From assembly GCF_008123965.1 (NCBI RefSeq), contig NZ_VSTH01000061.1:1-35110 (forward strand): a DNA stretch of 35,110 nt, in the 5' to 3' direction. Position 1 is the first letter of the stretch; every line of letters begins with the position of its first letter. Positions 15,651 to 23,906 of the stretch are shown here, piece after piece. The stretch is from Bradyrhizobium hipponense (lineage in GTDB: Bacteria; Pseudomonadota; Alphaproteobacteria; Rhizobiales; Xanthobacteraceae). Position numbers and translations under genes: made by a program. The notes beneath the pieces were generated by a model. It saw only the letters and a list, made by a program, of their open reading frames with translations. It searched no databases and had not been told where the DNA came from.

Positions 15651-16585
15651 ACGGGACAACCGGCAACGGCATTGCGATCGACGTCAAGGGCCTGACCAAA
15701 TCGTTCGGCGGCCGCGAGGTCGTGCACGATTTGTCGATGCAGGTGAAGCGCGGCTCGATCTACGGCTTCCTCGGGCCGAACGGCTCGGGCAAGACCACCA
15801 CCATCCGCATCCTCTGCGGCCTGCTGACGCCCGACAGCGGCGAGGGCACGTGCCTCGGCTACGACATTCGCCGCGACGCCGAAAAGATCAAGCGCCAGGT
15901 CGGCTACATGACCCAACGCTTCAGCCTGTACCAGGACCTCTCGGTGCGCGAGAACCTGGAATTCGTCGCACGGCTCTACGGCCTGCGCGATGCCCGTGGT
16001 GCTGCGCGGGACATGATCGAGCGGCTCGGGCTTTCGGGGCGCGAGGAGCAGCTTGCGGGCGAGCTCTCCGGCGGCTGGAAGCAGCGGCTGGCGCTTGGGG
16101 CCTGCACGCTGCCCAATCCGAAGTTGCTGCTGCTGGACGAGCCGACCGCCGGCGTCGATCCCAAGGCGCGGCGCGACTTCTGGAACGAGATCCACGCGCT
16201 CGCAGCCGATGGCCTCACCGTGCTGGTCTCGACCCATTACATGGACGAGGCCGAGCGCTGCCACGAGATCGCCTATATCGCCTACGGCCATCTGCTCGCG
16301 CACGGCACCGTCGAGGAGGTGATCGCCAAATCCGCGCTGACGACCTACACGGTGACGGGAGAGGACCTGAACGGGCTCGCAGCCGAGCTCCCCGGCAAGC
16401 CCGGAGTCGACATGGTGGCGCCGTTCGGCACCTCGCTGCATGTGTCCGGCCGCGACGTCGCCGCGCTCGAAGCCAGTATCGCGCCATGGCGTGACAAAAG
16501 CGGCCTGCACTGGCAGAAATCGTCCCCATCGCTGGAAGACGTGTTCATCGAGCTGATGGGGCGCTCCAGGGACAATTTCCAATGA
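15647..16585 (+). CDS. ABC transporter ATP-binding protein
   Basis: 312 residues. Walker A GPNGSGKTTT at 43-52, Q-loop Gln90, signature LSGGWKQR from 140, Walker B LLLLDEPTAGVD with Asp164 and Glu165, and the H-loop STHYMDEAERC. The DrrA/CcmA-like type with a C-terminal extension pairs with ABC-2 permeases. ATG 15647 overlaps the hlyD stop and its own stop overlaps the permease start, so the three are coupled. It powers export, probably of a toxic or hydrophobic compound, as in YbhF-type systems. Substrate unknown. Confidence 0.94.
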   Translation: MNGTTGNGIAIDVKGLTKSFGGREVVHDLSMQVKRGSIYGFLGPNGSGKTTTIRILCGLLTPDSGEGTCLGYDIRRDAEKIKRQVGYMTQRFSLYQDLSVRENLEFVARLYGLRDARGAARDMIERLGLSGREEQLAGELSGGWKQRLALGACTLPNPKLLLLDEPTAGVDPKARRDFWNEIHALAADGLTVLVSTHYMDEAERCHEIAYIAYGHLLAHGTVEEVIAKSALTTYTVTGEDLNGLAAELPGKPGVDMVAPFGTSLHVSGRDVAALEASIAPWRDKSGLHWQKSSPSLEDVFIELMGRSRDNFQ

Positions 16586-17745
16586 GTACGGTCGTTGATC
16601 ACACCCCTGAACGCGAGATAAGCGAGCGCTTCGGCTTCCTGCGGCGCTCCTACGCGATGCTGGTCAAGGAGTTCATCCAGCTCAAGCGCGACCGTGTCTC
16701 CTTTGCAATGATCGTGATGCTGCCGGTGATGCAGCTCATGCTGTTCGGCTATGCCATCAACACCACGCCGCACAATCTGCCGAGCGCGGTGCTGCTGCAG
16801 GAGGACAGCGATCTCGCCCGCTCGGTGCTGAAGGCGCTGGAGAACACCGCCTATTTCCGCTTCATCTACGAGGTGCACGACGTCGACGATTTCGACAATT
16901 TGCTGAAATCCGGCAAGGTGCTGTTCGGGGTCGAGATCCCGCGCGGCTTCGAGCGGGCGGTGCGGCGCGGCGACAGACCGGCGCTGCTGGTCGCGGCCGA
17001 TGCGACCGATCCGGTGGCCGCGAGCTCCGCGCTTGGCTCGCTCGGCACGATCGTGCAGACCGCGCTCAAGCACGATCTCTATATCGGCAATCCCCCGGAG
17101 ATGCCGTTCGAGATTCGCGCGCATGCCCGCTACAATCCGGCCGCAGTCTCGAGCCTCAACATCGTGCCCGGCCTCGTCGGCACCATCCTCACCATGACCA
17201 TGCTGATCTTCACCGCGCTCTCGGTGACGCGCGAGGTCGAGCGCGGCACCATGGAGAGCCTGCTGTCGATGCCGATCAAGCCGGTCGAGGTGATGTTTGG
17301 CAAGATCATCCCCTACGTGCTGGTCGGGTTCGTCCAGGCGTTTCTCATCATCGGTATCGGCGTCGGCCTTTTCGGCGTGCCCGTGCTCGGCAATCTGTTC
17401 CTGCTGGCGCTGCTGTCGACGCTGTTCATCACCACCAATCTGTCGATCGGCTACACGATCTCGACGGTGGTGCAGAACCAGCTCCAGGCCATGCAGATGT
17501 CGATGATGTTCTTCCTGCCGAGCATTCTGCTGTCCGGCTTCATGTTCCCGTTCGCGGGCATGCCGGCCTGGGCGCAATATGTCGGCGAATGCCTGCCGTT
17601 GACGCACTACCTGCGCATCGTCCGTGCCATCATGCTGAAAGGCGCGACCATGCAGAACATGCGCTTCGATGCGCTGGCGCTGGCCGCCCTGATGCTGGTC
17701 GCCATGATCATCGCCGTGACGCGCTTCCGCCGCACGCTGGATTGA
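16582..17745 (+). CDS. ABC-2 type exporter permease
   Basis: 387 residues. One TM helix near residues 34-55 (SFAMIVMLPVMQLMLFGYAI), a periplasmic domain of about 120 residues, then five TM helices from about 195 to 380. This is the standard YhhJ/YbhR/YbhS layout. The segment SVTREVERGTMESLLSMPIKPVEVMFGKIIPY is the conserved ABC-2 membrane motif, and the SGFMFPFAGMP loop is typical. Only one permease gene is present, so the functional unit is presumably a homodimer with two copies of the ATPase. Confidence 0.93.
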   Translation: MSTVVDHTPEREISERFGFLRRSYAMLVKEFIQLKRDRVSFAMIVMLPVMQLMLFGYAINTTPHNLPSAVLLQEDSDLARSVLKALENTAYFRFIYEVHDVDDFDNLLKSGKVLFGVEIPRGFERAVRRGDRPALLVAADATDPVAASSALGSLGTIVQTALKHDLYIGNPPEMPFEIRAHARYNPAAVSSLNIVPGLVGTILTMTMLIFTALSVTREVERGTMESLLSMPIKPVEVMFGKIIPYVLVGFVQAFLIIGIGVGLFGVPVLGNLFLLALLSTLFITTNLSIGYTISTVVQNQLQAMQMSMMFFLPSILLSGFMFPFAGMPAWAQYVGECLPLTHYLRIVRAIMLKGATMQNMRFDALALAALMLVAMIIAVTRFRRTLD

Positions 17746-17751
17746 GGCAAG

Positions 17752-19083
17752 ATGCTCCTGAATCAAGGGGGTGGGATGATCAGCTTTGCGAGCAGGAAAA
17801 CCCGGCAGCATGCTGTTTTGTCGGACGATTTCGAGCGCGAGCTGACGCGGGAGGTGCTGCGCACCGAGCTGTTGCGCGTGCGGACACTGATCATCACTGG
17901 CTGCGTCATGATCTTGTTCCTCACCGCAACCTACCTGATCGACCCTGCTCTCGTGAACCGGGTCTGGCGCGGGACGGAGGGCCTCGTCCACGAATACATC
18001 CTCTTGACGGGCTTCATCCTCTTCGAGGTTTGGGTCCACCGCCAGATCAGGCGAAACCTCAAGCTCGATCGCGACCTGCCGGTGATCAGGCGCTATATCG
18101 GCGCCCTCATCGAAACGTCGCTGCCGACGATCATCCTGATCCTTCAGATTCGCAGCATGGGCGCGAGCCAGGCGCTCGGTTTCGTGCTGCCACTGGTCTA
18201 TTTCATTTTCGTCATTCTTTCGACGCTGCGGCTCGATTTCTGGCTGTCCACCTTCACGGGATTTGTGGCCGCAGCCGAACTGTTGGCCGTCGCGCTGTAT
18301 TACAATTCGGCTAGCGACGCCGGCGAACCCCTGATCTACTTTCACGCGGTGCGCAGCACCATCATCCTGATCTGCGGCGTGCTCGCGGGCGCCGTCGGCG
18401 CGCGGTTGCGGCGGCAATTTGCCGCGAGCATTGCGGCAGCCACCGCGCGGGACCGGGTGACGAACCTGTTCGGCCAGCACGTCTCGCCGCAGGTGGTGGA
18501 GCGGCTGATGGCGGAGGGCACGAGCGCGGCCGGCGACCTTCGCCGCGTCGCCGTGATGTTCGTCGATTTCCGCGGCTTCACCGCAGGCGCGCAGTCGCGC
18601 ACCCCGCAGGAGGTCGTCGATCGCCTCGACGGCGCCTTTGCGGTGCTGGTCGACATCCTCGACCGCCACGGCGGCATCGTGAACAAGTTTCTCGGCGACG
18701 GCTTCCTGGCGCTGTTCGGCGCGCCGCTGGAGGCGTCCGACGCCGCGCATCGTGCGGCCTCTGCAGGCCGCGAGATGCTGACCGCGATGGACCGCATCAA
18801 TGCGCACACAAGCTGGCCGCTCAAGATCGGCATCGGCATCCATTTCGGCGAGGTCGTCGCCGGCAATATCGGCTCGCCACGCCGCAAGGAGTACACGGTG
18901 ATCGGCGACACCGTGAACTTTGCCTCGCGGCTGGAGGCGCTGAACAAGGAGTTCGGCTCGCAACTTCTGATTTCCGCTTCCGTGCGCGAAGCGCTCGGCG
19001 ATGACGGCGATGACGCCGTTGCGCTCGGCGAGGTCGAGGTGCGTGGCTACGAGCGGAAGGTCGCGGTGTTTCAACTCGGATAA
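17752..19083 (+). CDS. Integral-membrane class III adenylate/guanylate cyclase
   Basis: 443 residues. Six hydrophobic helices (about 45-63, 82-97, 117-133, 141-158, 165-184, 201-217) precede a class III cyclase domain (about 258-440). Metal-binding Asp272 (FVDFRGFT) and Asp316 (FLGDGF), adenine-recognising Lys312, Asp386 (GDTVN), and transition-state Asn389 and Arg393 are all present, so it should make cAMP. The six-helix block resembles membrane-anchored mycobacterial/rhizobial cyclases. ATG 17776, with AGGGGGTGGG before it, is a strong alternative start. It begins 6 bp after the exporter operon and may be read with it. Confidence 0.9.
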   Translation: MLLNQGGGMISFASRKTRQHAVLSDDFERELTREVLRTELLRVRTLIITGCVMILFLTATYLIDPALVNRVWRGTEGLVHEYILLTGFILFEVWVHRQIRRNLKLDRDLPVIRRYIGALIETSLPTIILILQIRSMGASQALGFVLPLVYFIFVILSTLRLDFWLSTFTGFVAAAELLAVALYYNSASDAGEPLIYFHAVRSTIILICGVLAGAVGARLRRQFAASIAAATARDRVTNLFGQHVSPQVVERLMAEGTSAAGDLRRVAVMFVDFRGFTAGAQSRTPQEVVDRLDGAFAVLVDILDRHGGIVNKFLGDGFLALFGAPLEASDAAHRAASAGREMLTAMDRINAHTSWPLKIGIGIHFGEVVAGNIGSPRRKEYTVIGDTVNFASRLEALNKEFGSQLLISASVREALGDDGDDAVALGEVEVRGYERKVAVFQLG

Positions 19084-19099
19084 TGCGGATTGCACCGAG

Positions 19100-19132
19100 T
19101 GCTCCGAATTTTGGAGCATGACGGCGGCCGTC
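19100..19132 (+). terminator. Two adjacent hairpins after the cyclase gene
   Basis: TGCTCC (19100-19105) pairs with GGAGCA (19113-19118); directly after it GACGG (19120-19124) pairs with CCGTC (19128-19132). No T tract follows, so termination is only suggested by position. Confidence 0.35.
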
Positions 19133-19194
19133 GGCATCTCCTAACATGCCGGCGATGCAGCCGGTCGCGGCTGCGATTGCGTGAGGAATGAAAG

Positions 19195-20109
19195 ATGCAG
19201 CGCCGCTACGTCACCGTCGATGTGTTCACCGACCGCGCCTTTGGCGGCAACCAGCTCGCTGTGGTGCTAGATGCCGGCGGGCTGTCGACCGCACAGATGC
19301 AGGCGATCGCAACCGAATTCAACTATTCCGAGACGACCTTCGTGCTGCCGCCGCGTGACAAGGCCAATGATGCCGAGGTGCGCATCTTCACGCCGGTGAG
19401 GGAGCTGCCCTTCGCGGGCCACCCCAATGTCGGCACCGCCTTCGTGCTGGCCTCGATAGCGAAAGAGTCGAAGCCGCGCCTCCTCTTCGAGGAAAGGGCT
19501 GGGCTGGTGCCGGTCGATATCCTGCGGGAGCGGGGCCGGGTGGTCAGCACCGAGCTCACCGCGCCGCAGCCGCTGTCTCGCCTGTCGCAATTGTCTGCCG
19601 CTGATGCTGCGAGCTGCATCTCGCTCAGTGCAGAGGACATCAAGGTCGACCGTCACGAGCCCCAGATCGTCGGCGTCGGAACGCCGTTTCTGGTAATAGA
19701 GCTGCATTCGCGCGATGCGCTCAAGCGCGCGAGGCCCGACGCGGCGGCCTTCGCTCGGACATTTCCGCGCGACGGCGCGTTCTCGGCGTGGTTCTACACG
19801 CGCGACGTGCCGGCGGCGGAGGCGCCTTGCGAGCGGCAGGCGCGGATGTTCATGCGCGGCGCCAGCGGCCTCGTGGAGGATCCTGCCACCGGCAGCGCAA
19901 CGGTCGCCGCGGCCGCGCTGTTTGCCGATCTTGATCCCGCGCGGGATGGCGAGTTGAAGCTGACGGTTGGCCAAGGCTTTGACATGGGCCGGCCGAGCCT
20001 GCTCCTGACCCGCGTGCGCAAGCAGGACGGCAAGATCGTTTCGGCGCATGTCGGCGGGCAATGCGTGCAGATGATGGATGGGACGTTCCGGCTCGCGGGG
20101 GAGGGGTAG
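19195..20109 (+). CDS. PhzF-family isomerase
   Basis: 304 residues with the duplicated PhzF/diaminopimelate-epimerase fold. Signature parts are VDVFTDRAFGGNQLAVV at the start, the catalytic Glu46 in NYSETTFV, FAGHPNVGTAFVL, and DPATGSAT in the second half. PhzF itself acts in phenazine synthesis; most relatives, including this one with no phenazine genes nearby, have unknown substrates. The ATG at 19195 follows GAGGAATG. A family B repeat begins 37 bp after the stop. Confidence 0.9.
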   Translation: MQRRYVTVDVFTDRAFGGNQLAVVLDAGGLSTAQMQAIATEFNYSETTFVLPPRDKANDAEVRIFTPVRELPFAGHPNVGTAFVLASIAKESKPRLLFEERAGLVPVDILRERGRVVSTELTAPQPLSRLSQLSAADAASCISLSAEDIKVDRHEPQIVGVGTPFLVIELHSRDALKRARPDAAAFARTFPRDGAFSAWFYTRDVPAAEAPCERQARMFMRGASGLVEDPATGSATVAAAALFADLDPARDGELKLTVGQGFDMGRPSLLLTRVRKQDGKIVSAHVGGQCVQMMDGTFRLAGEG

Positions 20110-20146
20110 GGCGATCGCCTTGTCGGGGCGCGCTCTCTCCCCAGTC

Positions 20147-20249
20147 GTCATTCCGGGGCGCGACGAAGTCGCGAGCCCGGAATCCATTCATCCACCAGCT
20201 CTGCGGCTCGATGGATTCCGGGCTCGCGCTATGCGCGCCCCGGAATGAC
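20147..20249. repeat. REP-like palindromic element, family B, copy 3
   Basis: 103 bp. Left-arm hairpin CGCGAC-GAA-GTCGCG; right-arm hairpin GCGC-TAT-GCGC; inner ends ATCCAT/ATGGAT. The right end overlaps the last 21 bases of the DUF488 gene. The internal 18-bp palindrome of copies 1 and 2 is absent. Confidence 0.92.
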
Positions 20250-20702
20250 GGGGGCCGCCAGATTCTTCACCGTGACCCCATCCCGCTCCTCGATCACCTC
20301 CGCGATCATCTGGCGATGGCAGTGCGTGTGGTCGCGCTCATAGCAGAGCAGGCACACAGGTCCGGCCTTCTTCACCAGCGCGGAGAGCTCATCCATCTCT
20401 TCCCTGGCCTGCGGCGTCTCCAGGTGTTTTGAATAGATCTTCTCCAGCGCGTCGTATTTCCCGCTGCGCGCGGCGAGGCGGCCTTCCCTCGGCGTGCCGA
20501 GCGCGGCGAGATGCACATAGCCGATGCCGCGCTCATCCAGGCCCGCGGCGAGCTGCTTCTTGGAGAAGCCCGGACGGCGCGACGAGGTCACCGCGCGCAC
20601 GTCGACCACGAGCTTGACACCGGCCTGCTCCAGCTCGTCCAGCACCGCCGTGGGCGGCGTCTGCTCGTAACCGATAGTGAAGAGCTTCTTTGCTTTTGCC
20701 AT
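20229..20702 (-). CDS. DUF488-family protein with a repeat-encoded C-terminus
   Basis: 157 residues. DUF488 features are FTIGYEQTPPTAVLDEL, the VVDVRAVTSSRRPGFSKK strand-loop, and the C-terminal LLCYERDHTHCHRQMIAEVI with a Cys/His-rich motif (CYE...CHR). The biochemical role of the family is unknown. The last residues, VIPGRA, and the TAG stop are read from the end of a family B palindrome (20229-20249), so insertion of the repeat has replaced the original end of the protein. DUF72 lies upstream on the same strand, a frequent neighbour. Confidence 0.88.
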   Translation of the reverse strand: MAKAKKLFTIGYEQTPPTAVLDELEQAGVKLVVDVRAVTSSRRPGFSKKQLAAGLDERGIGYVHLAALGTPREGRLAARSGKYDALEKIYSKHLETPQAREEMDELSALVKKAGPVCLLCYERDHTHCHRQMIAEVIEERDGVTVKNLAAPVIPGRA

Positions 20703-20731
20703 GGGACATCCTCAGCTCACGACCCGAGAGG

Positions 20732-20818
20732 TCGTCATGCCCGGGCTTGTCCCGGGCATCCACGTTCTTCGTGCCGCGCGGCAAGTCGTGGATGGCCGGG
20801 ACAAGCCCGGCCACGACG
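20732..20818. repeat. REP-like palindromic element, family C
   Basis: Left arm 20732-20764 and right arm 20787-20818 are near-perfect inverted copies. Each is a hairpin: ATGCCCGGG-CTTGT-CCCGGGCAT on the left and TGGCCGGG-ACAAG-CCCGGCCA on the right. The arms differ by a swapped C-G/G-C pair, so the stem is kept. It fills the gap between DUF488 and DUF72. Confidence 0.88.
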
Positions 20819-20869
20819 CGTGGAGGCTTTGGTGCTTCTAACTCGGAATGTCATAAGCGACGGCCCTGC

Positions 20870-21706
20870 TCAGCTCACCCGCGCGATCAGTTCCATGGCG
20901 CCGGCGGGCGCACGGACCTTGCCCTCGTGGATGACGTAGGCAAACACGTCGCGCGGCTGCTTCTTCGGTTTGGCCGTGTCAACCTTCGGCAGGTCGTCGG
21001 GTTCACCACCCTCGGCCCAGGCCTGAAAGCGCTTGCTCCAGGCGTCGAGCTCTTTCGGCGGATAGCAGGTCTTGATCTCGTCGTTGCCCTTCTGCAGCCG
21101 GGCATAGACGAAATCGCCGGCGACATCGGCGATGGCCGGATATTTGCCGTGCTCGGCGAACACCACCGGCGTCTCGAACTCGCGGATCAAAGCGACGAAG
21201 TCCGGCGTGCAAAAACTGTCGTGGCGGACCTCTACCACATGGCGCAGCGCGCGTCCCTCGAGCTTGCGCGGCAACAGCTCAAGGAACTTGCCGAAATCGG
21301 CGCCGTCGAATTTCTTGGTCGGCGCGAACTGCCAGAGCACCGGGCCGAGATGGTCGCCGAGTTCCAGCACACCGGAATCATAGAACCGTTTGATGGAATC
21401 GCCGGCTTCGGCCAGCACCCGGCGGTTGGTCGCAAAGCGCGGGCCCTTCACCGAGAACACAAAGCCCTCCGGCACTTCGCTGGCCCATTTGCGAAAACTC
21501 TCCGGCTTCTGCGAGCCGTAATAGGTGCCGTTGATCTCGATCGAGGTCAGCTTCGACGCGGCATAGGACAGCTCCTTGGCCTGCGTCAGCTTCTCCGGAT
21601 AGAACACGCCGCGCCAGGGCTCGAAGGTCCAGCCGCCGACGCCGATAAAGATGTTGCCGGATTTTTTTGACGCGGTTTTTGCTTTGGCCACGGGAGGATC
21701 TCGCAT
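20870..21706 (-). CDS. DUF72-family protein
   Basis: 278 residues. The pattern FIGVGGWTFEPWRGVFYPEKL, SKLTSIEINGTYYGSQKPESFRKW, FVFSVKGPRFATNRR, LGPVLWQFAP and the later VEVRHDSF define DUF72 (YecE-like), a TIM-barrel family of unknown activity. The C-terminal part, with FVYARLQKG and DVFAYVIHEGK, is intact. A Lys/Ala-rich N-terminus follows the start; neither ATG 21706 nor GTG 21691 has a clear ribosome binding site, so the exact start is uncertain. Confidence 0.88.
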   Translation of the reverse strand: MRDPPVAKAKTASKKSGNIFIGVGGWTFEPWRGVFYPEKLTQAKELSYAASKLTSIEINGTYYGSQKPESFRKWASEVPEGFVFSVKGPRFATNRRVLAEAGDSIKRFYDSGVLELGDHLGPVLWQFAPTKKFDGADFGKFLELLPRKLEGRALRHVVEVRHDSFCTPDFVALIREFETPVVFAEHGKYPAIADVAGDFVYARLQKGNDEIKTCYPPKELDAWSKRFQAWAEGGEPDDLPKVDTAKPKKQPRDVFAYVIHEGKVRAPAGAMELIARVS

Positions 21707-21810
21707 CGACGAGGAGGGGAGGGCATCATCCTAATCAAACCAGATGTGATTGGCCAGTTACGGCGTGCCGTCTAAGCTTCGCGGCGGGATCTGCGAAAAA
21801 GGAGAACAAG

Positions 21811-22191
21811 ATGCGGATGCTGATCGTGGGCGCAGCACTCGTCATGATGACATCTGCTGCCATGATATCTTCGGTCGTGGCTGAGGATGACGATGCGAAG
21901 GGCGCCCAGAAGCTCGCCATGCAGGGCCGCGACGATTACTGGCACTGTCTGGCGCGGGAATATTCGCGCGACAGCAATCAGGGCCTCTCAGAGCAGGATT
22001 TCGGCCGCTCGGTCGCCGGTGCCTGTCCGTCGGAGCGGCAATACTATCGCGTGGCGCTGCTCGACTATCTGACCACGCAATATCCGGCGATCGATTCCGG
22101 CGCTCATCTCGCGACCGCGAACAGGGCGGTCGCGTCCGCGCAGAAAGATATCGTGACCGCCTTCGTCAAGCACAGGCAGCCGCAGAAGTAG
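21811..22191 (+). CDS. Small exported protein of unknown function
   Basis: 126 residues. A signal peptide is clear: MRMLIVGAALVMMTSAAM, then a probable cut after SSVVA. The mature part is alpha-helical with two cysteines (WHCLAREYSRDSN and GACPSERQYYR) that could form a disulfide. The ATG at 21811 is preceded by AAGGAG. I do not recognise the family. It probably sits in the periplasm. Confidence 0.72.
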   Translation: MRMLIVGAALVMMTSAAMISSVVAEDDDAKGAQKLAMQGRDDYWHCLAREYSRDSNQGLSEQDFGRSVAGACPSERQYYRVALLDYLTTQYPAIDSGAHLATANRAVASAQKDIVTAFVKHRQPQK

Positions 22192-22278
22192 CGCCATCAA
22201 CTGTTGTGGTCGGAGCCCTTCCGGCCGCGCGTTGATCCATGGTATCACTGGGCTCATCTGGAACAGGGACGGGCTCCT

Positions 22279-22476
22279 ATGTCGTCTGAGTCGGTTGGTG
22301 GCATTTTTGGCGCGATCGTCGCGGCGGTCGTGCTTGCGGTCGCGGTCGTGTTCGGACCGATCGGCCAATACGGCAAGCCCGCCAGGCCGGCAAAGGTCGA
22401 ACCGGCCCCGGCAGCCACGGCCCCCACCGCGCCCGCGCCGCGAGGCCCGGTGATCCGGGAAGTCCCAAATCAATAG
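22279..22476 (+). CDS. Small single-pass membrane protein
   Basis: 65 residues. One hydrophobic helix (GGIFGAIVAAVVLAVAVVFG, residues 7-26), then an Ala/Pro-rich charged tail. ATG 22279 gives the natural N-terminus; the frame continues upstream but without hydrophobicity or binding site. No known family. Coding status rests on the hydrophobic pattern and the clean end. Confidence 0.5.
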   Translation: MSSESVGGIFGAIVAAVVLAVAVVFGPIGQYGKPARPAKVEPAPAATAPTAPAPRGPVIREVPNQ

Positions 22477-22539
22477 GGCTCGAAAAAGACCCTTGGGAGC
22501 CCTTGCAAAGCATCTTAGTCGTTCCCATTTGTTGTTTAA

Positions 22540-22570
22540 CGGCAACGTTGAGTAACAATCTCCGTTGCCG
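22540..22570. other. Hairpin in the gap before the glycosyltransferase
   Basis: CGGCAACG (22540-22547) and CGTTGCCG (22563-22570) form an 8-bp perfect stem with a 15-nt loop, within the 241-bp gap before the glycosyltransferase. I see nothing else distinct in that gap. Confidence 0.4.
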
Positions 22571-22717
22571 GAACGACCTTGGAATAGCTTGGGCTGCGCC
22601 GGATGTACGCGCGGTCCGCCGTTCCGGGGTCGTTGGCATTTTGGGCACCCTTTTAAGCCTCTCCTCGGAAAAACCCCGGCTTGGCATCGCAGGACGCGGC
22701 GGATATACGCTGCCGTC

Positions 22718-23887
22718 ATGAATGAAGCGATCAGATCGGGCTCCGAAAATCCGCGGCAGGCCCAAGATAAGGCCCACGATCACGCCCGCGGTACGGCTTC
22801 GCGGTCGGCGGAATTGTCGGTCGTTGTCCCGACCTTCAACGAGCGCGACAACGTCACGGTGCTGTACCGGCGGCTGGAGGCGGTGCTTTCGGGCATCGCG
22901 TGGGAGGTCGTGTTCGTCGACGACAATTCACCCGACGGTACCTGGGACGTGGTGCGGGCGCTGGCCCAGCGCGACAGTCGCGTGCGCTGCATCCGCCGCA
23001 TCGGCCGCCGCGGCCTGTCGGGCGCCTGCATCGAGGGCATCCTGGCCTCGAGCGCGCCCTATGCTGCGGTGATCGACGCCGATCTCCAGCATGACGAGAC
23101 GCAACTGCCGAAGATGCTGTCGCTGCTCGCGAGCGGGCAGGCCGATCTCGTCGTCGGCAGCCGCTATATTGAAGGCTACAAGAGCCAAGGTTTCAACAAG
23201 CAGCGCGCCGGCGCCAGTGCGCTCGCGACCGAAGTGGCAAAGAAGATGCTGCGGGTCGAGATCGCCGATCCCATGAGCGGCTTCTTCATGGTTCGCGCCG
23301 ATCGTTTCGAGCAACTGGCGCCAAAGCTTTCCGTGCACGGCTTCAAGATCCTGCTCGACCTCGTCGCCAGCGCGAACGGCAACTTGCGCGCCGTCGAAGT
23401 TCCCTACACGTTCGGCCAGCGCCAGCACGGCGAGAGCAAGCTCGATTCCATGGTCGCGCTGGACTTTCTCGGCCTGGTGCTGGCGAAGTTTACCAACGAT
23501 GCCGTCTCGCTTCGCTTCCTGCTGTTCGCAATGGTCGGCGGCATCGGTCTCGTGGTGCATCTCACCACGCTGTTCATCGCGCTTCGGCTGTTCAAGGTGC
23601 CGTTCGCCGAGGCGCAGGCCTCTGGCGCCATTGTTGCCATGACCAGCAACTTCATCCTCAACAACTTCCTCACCTATCGTGATCAGCGGCTGAAGGGCTT
23701 TGCGCTCCTGCGTGGCCTGATCGCCTTCTATATCGTGTGCAGCGTCGGTCTGCTCGCCAATGTCGGTGTCGCCTTCTCGGTCTATGACCAAGAGCCGATC
23801 TGGTGGCTGGCCGGCATGGCCGGTGCGCTGATGGGCGTGGTGTGGAATTACGCGATGTCCGGACTGTTCGTCTGGCGCAAGAAATAG
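22718..23887 (+). CDS. DPM1-like glycosyltransferase with a GtrA domain
   Basis: 389 residues. Residues 32 to about 255 are a family 2 glycosyltransferase: LSVVVPTFNERDNV, FVDDNSPDGTWD, and the metal-binding Asp-Ala-Asp at 120-122 (VIDADLQHDE). Residues from about 265 to the end are a GtrA domain with four TM helices, ending in NYAMSGLFVWRKK. Such fusions make polyprenyl-phosphate sugars and help carry them across the inner membrane. The GT39-type gene 19 bp downstream could use the lipid-linked sugar, as in lipid A or cell-surface glycan modification. Confidence 0.9.
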   Translation: MNEAIRSGSENPRQAQDKAHDHARGTASRSAELSVVVPTFNERDNVTVLYRRLEAVLSGIAWEVVFVDDNSPDGTWDVVRALAQRDSRVRCIRRIGRRGLSGACIEGILASSAPYAAVIDADLQHDETQLPKMLSLLASGQADLVVGSRYIEGYKSQGFNKQRAGASALATEVAKKMLRVEIADPMSGFFMVRADRFEQLAPKLSVHGFKILLDLVASANGNLRAVEVPYTFGQRQHGESKLDSMVALDFLGLVLAKFTNDAVSLRFLLFAMVGGIGLVVHLTTLFIALRLFKVPFAEAQASGAIVAMTSNFILNNFLTYRDQRLKGFALLRGLIAFYIVCSVGLLANVGVAFSVYDQEPIWWLAGMAGALMGVVWNYAMSGLFVWRKK

Positions 23888-23906
23888 CGCGCCGAGGAAG
23901 CTGACT

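Noticed and set aside
16345..19137. A 930-codon open frame on the minus strand
   Set aside because: It lies antisense to the ABC permease and the cyclase, which have full family motifs. Its translation is His/Arg/Gln/Asp-rich with no recognisable domain; it is a high-GC shadow.
22204..22278. N-terminal extension of the small membrane protein
   Set aside because: The extra 25 residues are Pro/Trp/His-rich without a binding site; the ATG at 22279 directly precedes the hydrophobic helix.
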